From the NCBI GenBank assembly GCA_026002265.1, contig BOBG01000026.1:1-21545 (forward strand): a DNA stretch of 21,545 nucleotides, written 5' to 3'. Below, piece after piece: positions 6,439-12,545 of the stretch. Each line of letters starts with the position of its first letter. Position 1 is the first letter of the stretch. Source of the DNA: Spirochaetia bacterium (GTDB lineage Bacteria; Spirochaetota; Spirochaetia; Treponematales; Breznakiellaceae). Made by a program: the position numbers and the translations under genes. The notes beneath the pieces are model-generated. The model made no database searches and was not told the DNA's origin. It worked only from the letters and a program-made list of their open reading frames with translations.

Positions 6439-6467
6439 TTGACAAAAAACGTTTTATAATCTATTGT
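6439..6467 (+). promoter_or_regulatory. Promoter of the AbrB-type gene with a small palindrome
   Basis: TTGACA (6439-6444), 17 bases and TATTGT (6462-6467) lie 22 bases before the start codon. AAAACGTTTT, a perfect palindrome, sits in the spacer and may be an operator. The 120 bases between the broken higA and this gene hold nothing else that I see. Confidence 0.55.
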
Positions 6468-6489
6468 AAGGAGTGTAAGGAGCCTTAAT

Positions 6490-6705
6490 ATGGAAATTGC
6501 CACAGTTACTTCAAAGGGTCAAATAACGATTCCTCGTGAGATAAGGCTAAGAATGGACCTTAAAAAAGGGGATAAAATATTGATTTCTGAGGAAAATGGA
6601 AAATATTTTTTCCAGAATTCTGCTTCAATAGCACTAAAAGCATTGGAAAATTTTCAGAATAGCATGAAAGGTGAAACCGAACCGCCTACTGGCGGTGAAG
6701 CGTAA
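6490..6705 (+). CDS. AbrB/SpoVT-type regulator, C-terminus replaced by attC-like sequence
   Basis: The 71-residue product begins MEIATVTSKGQITIPREIRL and continues LRMDLKKGDKILISEENGKYFFQN, the complete swapped-hairpin DNA-binding domain (residues 1-48). ATG at 6490 has AAGGAG at 7 bases. Proteins of this type usually carry 20 or more further residues after the ALENFQNSMKGE segment. Here the last 8 codons (EPPTGGEA) lie inside the attC-like half-site that starts near 6680, so the natural 3' end was probably lost at a recombination site. There is no adjacent toxin gene. The DNA-binding part could still work as a regulator or solitary antitoxin. Confidence 0.8.
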   Translation: MEIATVTSKGQITIPREIRLRMDLKKGDKILISEENGKYFFQNSASIALKALENFQNSMKGETEPPTGGEA

Positions 6706-6732
6706 ACCCTATGTTAGGCGATGTAGTTGGCA
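6680..6732 (+). repeat. attC-like right half-site and start of the restriction-modification cassette
   Basis: CCGCC-TACT-GGCGG (6682-6695) is followed by TGAAGCGTAAACCCTATG and GTTAGGC (6713-6719), a perfect match to the integron core consensus GTTRRRY. The block is the reverse complement of the left arm at 3601-3630, including the ACGCTTC(A/G)CCGCCAGTAGGCGG core. Bases 6713-6732 are the reverse complement, 17 of 20, of 8637-8656 at the other end of the cassette. No left arm is seen before 6680. Confidence 0.7.
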
Positions 6733-6743
6733 CTTTACAAGTT

Positions 6744-7436
6744 TTATACAAATTCCTTCAGATATGATTCCATCATCTCCACTGCTTTTTTAATAATTTC
6801 TTTTTTTAACGGTTTAAAATATTTATGAATAGGCATTTCGATATTTCGTTCACCCTTCAAAAAAGTAAAGATATTTAAGTCAACATCCTCGAAATAGCTC
6901 ATAATTGAATGTGTCGAACAGGAACCATAAACAGTTTCAGGTAAAGTAGAATAATCACCACCTAATTGACTTTCTAATTGAAAAAGATGACAAGAAATAT
7001 TGGGGTATAATGTCCGTAATAAATGAAAGTCTACAAGAATTCGCTTTATCATAGCATTTTCGGTATAAGCCTTGCATTCTATTCCCATCACAAATTTATT
7101 ATCTATAAATATATGTTTATCAACACTCAACCCATAAAAATAGTCTTTGATATTGGCTTTAATATGTTTTCGTACTCCCTCACTTACAAGATGTTCAATG
7201 TACTCATCTTGTATCGGAATATGAATTTTACTTGAATTTATCACAAGACGATTTTCTGCTCCGCCTAAATTTTGCCAAGCAACTCTTACGATTTCTTCAG
7301 TAATGTGTTCTTGCAATTTTCCTTTTACTGACCGCACCATACCGCCGTAAGCTCTATCTGTTTGTTCGCTGGCATCGGTATCGACAACTTTAACAACAGA
7401 ATCGTAGGTCTGAATTATTTCTGCGATACTGGACAT
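6744..7436 (-). CDS. Type II restriction endonuclease (putative)
   Basis: The 230-residue protein directly follows a DNA methyltransferase gene, with a one-base TAATG stop-start overlap at 7436, the usual layout of a type II restriction-modification pair. A PD-(D/E)xK-like site is visible: acidic residues in SVDKHIFIDNK (Asp106, Asp112), then VMGIECKAY, with Glu120 and Lys122 forming the ExK element on the next strand. A helical C-terminus follows. I do not recognise the recognition-sequence family. It should cut unmodified DNA at the site the partner methylates. No controller (C) protein gene is present, so timing may depend on gene order (methyltransferase first) and coupling. Confidence 0.75.
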   Translation of the reverse strand: MSSIAEIIQTYDSVVKVVDTDASEQTDRAYGGMVRSVKGKLQEHITEEIVRVAWQNLGGAENRLVINSSKIHIPIQDEYIEHLVSEGVRKHIKANIKDYFYGLSVDKHIFIDNKFVMGIECKAYTENAMIKRILVDFHLLRTLYPNISCHLFQLESQLGGDYSTLPETVYGSCSTHSIMSYFEDVDLNIFTFLKGERNIEMPIHKYFKPLKKEIIKKAVEMMESYLKEFV

Positions 7437-8566
7437 TATGTTTCATCCCCTTGATTAAACAAAGAATTTATTTCTAATAATCGTTTCCTTGCAGTTTCAC
7501 AATACCCCTCATCAATATCAATTCCAATATACCGCCGATCCAATTCACGGGCAATTTTTGTCGTAGTTCCCGCCCCATTAAACGGATCAAGGACAATATC
7601 ATTTTTATATGAAAATAATTTCAAAACACGACGCGCCAATTCCTCAGGAAACATTGCGTCATGATGATATTCTTTCATTTTTCGTTCAGGGGCAATATAC
7701 CATTTTCCATACACCCATTTTTTAAATTCGTCAGCAGTAATATCAATATTTTCTTTGCAACCATCTTTCTTAAGAAGATTTTTACAAAAAATTTCAACAT
7801 ATTCCCAAGAGTATTTTAAATAAGGAGATGAAGGACTTAACCAACTACCCCATGTGCAATATTTGCAATTATAGTTGTTTTTTTCCCAAAGAATTTCACC
7901 TTTCCAAATCAAACCCTCTTTAAGAAAAAAATTACTTACGACATGGTGTGATGGTATATAATCAGAAAACATTGGTTGAATATTTATAATAATTCTCCCT
8001 CCACTTTTCAACACACGAATACACTCTCTAAATATTGCAAATAATTTATCAAAATAATCTTGCCAGACACTTACATCATCTGTGCTGGTATAACTAATAC
8101 CAAAATTGTATGGCGGCGATGTAAACATTACATCAATACAATTATCCGGTAGTTTTTTCAATAATTCAAGAGAATCGGAACAAATGATTTTGTTCTGAAA
8201 TTCTGATGGCACGTCATTATTATAAAGAGAAAATTCTTTTTTGTAGTATTCATATCCCAGTCGCTTTTTTTTGTTTTCATCCTTACCTGTAACCTTTTTT
8301 TCTTTATTGAAAGTTTTAAAAACAGTTTTACCGTTTGATGTAGAAAATGAGCGAATTTTTAATAATTCATCAAGAACATTAGAAAGCAACAAATTATCAG
8401 ATTTTGATTTTTCTAAATATTTTACATCCACAGTATCAAAATTTAAGAGAATTTCAACATCATCTATTTGTGTTTCAATTCCAGCATCATTCAAAACGGG
8501 AAAAGCAGAGGAAACATCTCTGTCTGAATATGTGTTTTTGAAATGTAATGTTCTGTATTCATCCAT
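7436..8566 (-). CDS. Beta-class DNA methyltransferase (N4-cytosine or N6-adenine)
   Basis: The 376-residue enzyme has catalytic motif IV TSPPYNFG (residues 149-156) before the SAM-binding motif I region VLDPFNGAGTTT (326-336). That order defines the beta class of amino-methyltransferases. HHDAMFPEELARRVL (301-315) is the usual segment just before motif I. SPPY occurs in both N4-cytosine and some N6-adenine enzymes, so the base is undetermined. An N-terminal extension of about 125 residues precedes the catalytic core and may help target recognition. The gene has no Shine-Dalgarno sequence, and its promoter places the transcription start close to the ATG, so the mRNA may be nearly leaderless. 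It protects the host against the coupled endonuclease. Confidence 0.9.
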   Translation of the reverse strand: MDEYRTLHFKNTYSDRDVSSAFPVLNDAGIETQIDDVEILLNFDTVDVKYLEKSKSDNLLLSNVLDELLKIRSFSTSNGKTVFKTFNKEKKVTGKDENKKKRLGYEYYKKEFSLYNNDVPSEFQNKIICSDSLELLKKLPDNCIDVMFTSPPYNFGISYTSTDDVSVWQDYFDKLFAIFRECIRVLKSGGRIIINIQPMFSDYIPSHHVVSNFFLKEGLIWKGEILWEKNNYNCKYCTWGSWLSPSSPYLKYSWEYVEIFCKNLLKKDGCKENIDITADEFKKWVYGKWYIAPERKMKEYHHDAMFPEELARRVLKLFSYKNDIVLDPFNGAGTTTKIARELDRRYIGIDIDEGYCETARKRLLEINSLFNQGDET

Positions 8567-8574
8567 AATAATAT

Positions 8575-8603
8575 AATTTATAACTTACAGAAAAAAGTGT
8601 CAA
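8575..8603 (-). promoter_or_regulatory. Promoter of the restriction-modification operon
   Basis: On the minus strand TTGACA (8603-8598), 17 bases and TAAATT (8580-8575) end only 8 bases before the ATG (8566-8564). A normal start point would give almost no 5' leader. The promoter lies within the cassette boundary at 8656. Confidence 0.65.
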
Positions 8604-8636
8604 GTAGCGATAATTAGATTATTGTAACCGAAAATT

Positions 8637-8690
8637 TGCCAACTATGTCGCATAACAGGACTGTATATGCCCGCCCACAGTAACGGGCTT
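8637..8690 (+). repeat. attC-like left half-site, right edge of cassette array
   Basis: TGCCAACTATGTCGCATAAC (8637-8656) complements the start of the same cassette at 6713-6732. It is followed by AGGACTGTATATGC and an imperfect hairpin GCCCG...CGGGC (8669-8687), parallel to the arm after 3594. The matching right arm is missing: 8691-8786 leads straight to ileS. This looks like the junction between the array and the core chromosome. Confidence 0.6.
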
Positions 8691-8751
8691 GGACGGAGAA
8701 AAAAGGATCATTTCGACAGGCCATTTCTGAGCCAAGGGCATGGATTCACTC

Positions 8752-8780
8752 TTTACTCTTTACTCTCTATTCTTTATACT
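8752..8780 (+). promoter_or_regulatory. Possible ileS promoter giving a leaderless mRNA
   Basis: TTTACT (8752-8757), 17 bases and TATACT (8775-8780) end six bases before the ileS ATG at 8787. No Shine-Dalgarno sequence or T-box leader is visible in the preceding 100 bases. A CTTTACT motif is repeated here, so the -35 assignment is uncertain. Confidence 0.4.
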
Positions 8781-8786
8781 TATCCT

Positions 8787-11700
8787 ATGTATAAACCGGT
8801 CGATCCAAAGGTAAATTTCCCGGAACTTGAGGAAAGCATCCTGCATTTTTGGCAGGAACAGCATATTTTTGAAAAATCCATAACAAACCGCGAGGCTTGC
8901 GAGGAATTTGTATTTTACGACGGCCCCCCCTTTGCAACTGGCCTGCCGCACTTTGGGCATTTTGTGCCGTCAACAATTAAGGACATCATTCCCCGGTATC
9001 AGGCAATGTGCGGGAAAAAGGTTGAACGCCGGTTCGGGTGGGATTGCCACGGACTGCCGGTAGAAAACCTGATCGAAAAAGAGCTTGGTCTCAACTCAAA
9101 AACTGACATCGAGCGTTACGGGGTTACGGCTTTTAACGAGGCGTGCCGGGCATCGGTGCTGCGCTATGTCAGCGAGTGGCGTCACGTCATTACCCGGCTC
9201 GGCCGGTGGGTCGATTTTGATCACGATTATAAGACAATGGATCCGGATTATATGGAGACAATCTGGTGGGTGATCAAGAAATTGTGGGATTCCGGCCTTC
9301 TCTACGAGGGTCATTACATTCTCCCCTACTGCCCCCGGTGCGCGACCGTACTTTCCAACCACGAGCTTAACCTCGGCGGTTATAAAGATGTCTACGATCC
9401 GGCACTTACGATCCGGTTTAAAGTGAAAGGGGGAAGCCTCCCCCTCGCTACAAACCCGGTCATAACGACCGGATTTTCCGCTACCCCCTCTGCGGGGGAC
9501 ACCCCCGCAACGCCCCCGGAAAACACCTACCTCCTCGCGTGGACAACAACGCCATGGACACTACCCTCGAATCTTGCCCTAGCTGTAGGTCCGGATATCG
9601 ATTACGTGATGGTACAAGACGGGCCGGATCGCTACATTCTCGCGGAAGCCCGTCTCCCGGCTTACTACAAGAACCCGGCCGATTACACCATTGTATGGCG
9701 GAAAAAAGGAACAGACCTGGTCGGCATGGAGTACGAACCGCTTTTTCCCTATTTTGCAGACGCGCCGGCTTCGTTCCGGGTCTATCCGGGTGATTTTGTG
9801 TCAACAGAAGATGGAACCGGAATCGTCCACACCGCGCCCGGCTTTGGCGAGGATGATCAGCGGGTACTCAAGGGAACCGGCGTACCAGTGATCTGCCCTG
9901 TGGATGCGGAGTGCCGGTTTACCGCGGAAGTACCGGATTATCAAGGAATGTTTGTCAAAGACGCTGACAAAGCGATTATGGATCGGCTCAAAGCTGAGGG
10001 GAAAGTGATTCGGCGCGATCAGATTTTACATGCCTATCCGCATTGCTGGCGCTGCGGTCACCCGCTTATTTACCGGGCTGTGGGTTCGTGGTTTGTTGAT
10101 GTACAGAAGATCAAACCGGATATGCTCGCCGCAAACGGCACAATCACATGGGTGCCGGATCATATCAAGGCCGGCCGGTTCGGCAAGTGGCTGGAAGGTG
10201 CGCGCGATTGGGCGATCAGCCGGAACCGGTACTGGGGCAACCCCCTGCCAATCTGGAAATGTCCGGACTGCGGTACAATGATCTGCATCGGCAGCCGGCA
10301 GGAGTTGAAGGAAAAATCGGGCGTGGAAGCGCACGATCTCCATAAACATTTTGTTGATGAGATCACGATTCCCTGCGAGTGCGGAGCGGCAATGCACCGG
10401 GTTCCGGAAGTTCTCGACTGCTGGTTTGAGTCCGGCGCGATGCCCTACGCTCAAAATCATTACCCCTTTGAAAATAAAGAATTTTTTGACACGCACTTTC
10501 CGGCCGATTTTATCAACGAAGGTTTGGATCAGACCCGCGGCTGGTTTTACACGCTCACCATTCTTGCGGCAGCCCTTTTCAAAAAACCGGCTTTTCAGCA
10601 TTGCATTGTTTCCGGACTCGTGCTTGCAAGTGACGGTAAAAAAATGTCAAAATCCCTCCGGAACTACACGGATCCCATGGAAGTGGTGAACCGGTTTGGT
10701 GCAGACGCGCTCCGGCTTTTTTTGATTCACTCCAGCGTGGTCAAAGCGGACGACCTCCGGTACAGTGACGAGGGGGTCCGGGATGTGCTTAAATCGATCA
10801 TCATTCCCCTGTGGAATGCCTATAGTTTTTTTGTAACTTACGCAAATATTGACAAAGTTTCGCCGGCCGGTGCGCCGGAAACGCCGGTAAACCCGCTCGA
10901 TCAGTGGATTCTCTCCGCGGCAGAGACGCTGGTTGAAAGAGTCCGCAGTGCACTTGATTCTTACGATCTGTCCCGTGCAATTGATCCGATTCTCGATTAC
11001 ATTGATTTTCTCAACAACTGGTACATTCGCCGGTCCCGCCGCCGGTTTTGGCGGAGCGAAAATGATGCCGACAAAGTTGAAGCCTACCACTCCCTTTACA
11101 CCGCGTTAAAAACGCTGATCACAGTGGCTGCGCCCTTTATGCCGTTTACGACTGACGCGATTTGGCAGAATCTCCGGCTCGACACGGATCCGGAATCGGT
11201 TCACCTCGCGGATTTTCCGGAGGTGCATGAATCCAGGCGCAATCCGGAACTTGAGTACCGAATGGAAGCGGTACAGCACGCAGTTTCGATGGGACGTGCG
11301 CTCCGGTCCCATTATAACTTGAAGGTCCGGCAGCCCTTGCAGCGGGTTGAACTGGTCACGAGGAATCCGGAAGAAAAAGCCGCGCTCGCCGGCATGGATG
11401 ACATTATCCGGGAAGAACTTAACGTTAAAGAAGTGTGGTTCCGGGAAAATGAAGAAGATCTGGTTTCCTATGAGGTCAAGGCGAATTTCCGCGTTCTGGG
11501 CAAGGAATTGGGAAAGGACATGAAAACAGCCGCTGAAAAAATTGCTGATCTTAGTCCGGAACAGATCCGTCAGATTCTTGCAGGAAAGTCAGTTGCGTTG
11601 GAAGTTGCCGGCTCTAGCATTGAACTCACCACTGAAAAAATTGATATCCGCCGGATCGAAAAGAGCGGTTTCCGGGTTCTCAACGAAGGCACACTCACCG

Positions 11701-11987
11701 TTGCCCTTGACACCGAAATTACCCCGGAACTGGCTGCGGAAGGTGACATCCGTGATTTGATTCGCGGTCTACAGAATCTCCGCAAAGAATCCGGTTTTGC
11801 AGTCAGCGACCGGATCCATTTGAAGGTTTCCGGCTCCCCCCGGCTCGAAGAGGCATGGAACCGGTTTGCCGGTTTTGCAGCAGCGGAAGTACTTGCAGTG
11901 GACTATGTATGGAATCCGGTTACAGAATCAGCCGCAGTCATTGAGGCCGGCGAGGAAACCTGGCGGGTAGAGATCGAGCGGGTGTAA
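8787..11987 (+). CDS. ileS: Isoleucyl-tRNA synthetase, eukaryote-like long form
   Basis: The 1066-residue enzyme charges tRNA-Ile with isoleucine in the cytoplasm. PPFATGLPHFGH holds the HIGH-type motif (HFGH, 55-58) and KMSKS is at 619-623. The editing domain includes LLAWTTTPWTLPSN, and CWRCGHP and CPDCG/CECG pairs look like zinc sites. Length and motif style fit the archaeal/eukaryotic-type IleRS of spirochaetes, a class generally less sensitive to mupirocin. ATG at 8787 is chosen because MYKPVDPKVNFPELEESILH is the normal N-terminus; an in-frame ATG at 8667 lies in attC-like sequence. Residues about 214-245 (PLATNPVITTGFSATPSAGD and flanks) interrupt the usual run into the editing domain and are encoded by a palindromic insertion. 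A toxin gene starts two bases after the stop. Confidence 0.97.
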   Translation: MYKPVDPKVNFPELEESILHFWQEQHIFEKSITNREACEEFVFYDGPPFATGLPHFGHFVPSTIKDIIPRYQAMCGKKVERRFGWDCHGLPVENLIEKELGLNSKTDIERYGVTAFNEACRASVLRYVSEWRHVITRLGRWVDFDHDYKTMDPDYMETIWWVIKKLWDSGLLYEGHYILPYCPRCATVLSNHELNLGGYKDVYDPALTIRFKVKGGSLPLATNPVITTGFSATPSAGDTPATPPENTYLLAWTTTPWTLPSNLALAVGPDIDYVMVQDGPDRYILAEARLPAYYKNPADYTIVWRKKGTDLVGMEYEPLFPYFADAPASFRVYPGDFVSTEDGTGIVHTAPGFGEDDQRVLKGTGVPVICPVDAECRFTAEVPDYQGMFVKDADKAIMDRLKAEGKVIRRDQILHAYPHCWRCGHPLIYRAVGSWFVDVQKIKPDMLAANGTITWVPDHIKAGRFGKWLEGARDWAISRNRYWGNPLPIWKCPDCGTMICIGSRQELKEKSGVEAHDLHKHFVDEITIPCECGAAMHRVPEVLDCWFESGAMPYAQNHYPFENKEFFDTHFPADFINEGLDQTRGWFYTLTILAAALFKKPAFQHCIVSGLVLASDGKKMSKSLRNYTDPMEVVNRFGADALRLFLIHSSVVKADDLRYSDEGVRDVLKSIIIPLWNAYSFFVTYANIDKVSPAGAPETPVNPLDQWILSAAETLVERVRSALDSYDLSRAIDPILDYIDFLNNWYIRRSRRRFWRSENDADKVEAYHSLYTALKTLITVAAPFMPFTTDAIWQNLRLDTDPESVHLADFPEVHESRRNPELEYRMEAVQHAVSMGRALRSHYNLKVRQPLQRVELVTRNPEEKAALAGMDDIIREELNVKEVWFRENEEDLVSYEVKANFRVLGKELGKDMKTAAEKIADLSPEQIRQILAGKSVALEVAGSSIELTTEKIDIRRIEKSGFRVLNEGTLTVALDTEITPELAAEGDIRDLIRGLQNLRKESGFAVSDRIHLKVSGSPRLEEAWNRFAGFAAAEVLAVDYVWNPVTESAAVIEAGEETWRVEIERV
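9428..9520 (+). repeat. Palindromic element inserted in frame within ileS
   Basis: Three hairpins lie in succession: 9428-9445 (AGGGGGA-AGCC-TCCCCCT), 9456-9472 (CCGGTC-ATAAC-GACCGG) and 9491-9509 (TGCGGGGG-ACA-CCCCCGCA, 8 bp perfect). They encode about 31 Thr/Pro/Ala/Gly-rich residues between the IRFKVKG strand and NTYLLAWTTTPW. Other IleRS proteins have only a short linker there. It resembles Rickettsia palindromic elements, which also sit in frame at surface loops of housekeeping proteins. Confidence 0.65.
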
Positions 11988-12008
11988 TTATGGAAAGGAC
12001 AGAGCCTT
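11925..12008 (+). repeat. Direct repeat, copy 1 (true ileS 3' end)
   Basis: These 84 bases cover the last 20 IleRS codons, the stop and the first bases of the toxin gene. They recur at 12460-12542 with one substitution and one missing base. Confidence 0.9.
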
Positions 12009-12343
12009 TACATGTCTTTTTTTTTGAAACACTGAGTGGTTCACAGCCGGTACGGGATTTTCTTCTTGAACGTCCAAAAGAAGATAGGCGCGAGATCGGT
12101 TCCGATATTTTCAAAGTTCAAATAGGTTTTCCATTAGGTTTACCAACTGTCGAAAAAATGGATAATAATTTATGGGAAATCCGTAGTCATATACCAGATG
12201 GAATATGCCGGATTTTTTTCACACTGAATCAGCAGATAATGGTTTTATTGCATGGGTTTATAAAAAAGACAAAAAAGACTCCGCTAAAAGAAATAGAAAT
12301 AGCGAAGGCTCGATTAGAGGAGTATAGGAGGTTTAGTCTATGA
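11990..12343 (+). CDS. higB: HigB-type toxin (phage Gp49-like family)
   Basis: The 117-residue protein has the features of a HigB/RelE-fold mRNA interferase. LHVFFFETLSGSQPVRDFLL is the N-terminal strand and helix. LWEIRSHIPDGICRIFF is the central strand pair with the conserved Glu-x-Arg and the Arg before the Phe-Phe. VLLHGFIKKTKKTPLKEIEI and AKARLEEY form the C-terminal end. It starts two bases after the ileS stop without its own clear ribosome site, so it is probably coupled to ileS translation. The ATGA overlap at 12340-12343 couples it to the antitoxin. Its first six residues (MERTEP) lie within the direct repeat. The toxin looks intact. Confidence 0.9.
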   Translation: MERTEPLHVFFFETLSGSQPVRDFLLERPKEDRREIGSDIFKVQIGFPLGLPTVEKMDNNLWEIRSHIPDGICRIFFTLNQQIMVLLHGFIKKTKKTPLKEIEIAKARLEEYRRFSL

Positions 12344-12522
12344 AAGGATTGGGTCAAAATTTTGACGATTTTATGAGAGAACAGGGGTTGTACGAGGAAG
12401 CTAAAAAATTGGCATCAAAAAAACTTGCCTTAACAGAAGCATCTCTGGATATGGTACCGGAATCAGCCGCAGTCATTGGGGCCGGCGAGGAAACCTGGCG
12501 GGTAGAGATCGAGCGGGTGTAA
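12340..12522 (+). CDS. Truncated HigA-type antitoxin fused to the IleRS C-terminal tail
   Basis: The 60-residue product starts MKGLGQNFDDFMREQGLYEE, the usual N-terminal segment of the HigA partner of Gp49-type toxins. After about 38 residues the helix-turn-helix domain should follow. Instead the frame enters a copy of the ileS 3' end and finishes ESAAVIGAGEETWRVEIERV, identical to the IleRS C-terminus except Gly for Glu. Start codon and four-base overlap with the toxin are normal. The toxin-contact region may survive, but DNA binding, and thus autorepression, should be lost. This is a chimeric gene made by duplication and not an assembled normal antitoxin. Confidence 0.85.
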   Translation: MKGLGQNFDDFMREQGLYEEAKKLASKKLALTEASLDMVPESAAVIGAGEETWRVEIERV

Positions 12523-12542
12523 TATGGAAAGGACAGAGCCTT
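12460..12542 (+). repeat. Direct repeat, copy 2 (ileS 3'-end duplicate)
   Basis: This 83-base copy of 11925-12008 carries the IleRS tail codons, a stop, and the ATGGAAAGGACAGAGCC that begins higB in copy 1. Here that start leads only into sequence antisense to argH. The copy ends 3 bases before the argH stop region. Confidence 0.9.
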
Positions 12543-12545
12543 CTT

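Noticed and set aside
8667..8786. Forty-residue N-terminal extension of IleRS
   Set aside because: It lies in the attC-like arm and a CTTTACT repeat, has no ribosome site, and the conserved N-terminus starts at 8787.
8690..8786. T-box riboswitch before ileS
   Set aside because: No specifier hairpin, no T-box consensus and no terminator; the putative promoter lies within 12 bases of the ATG.
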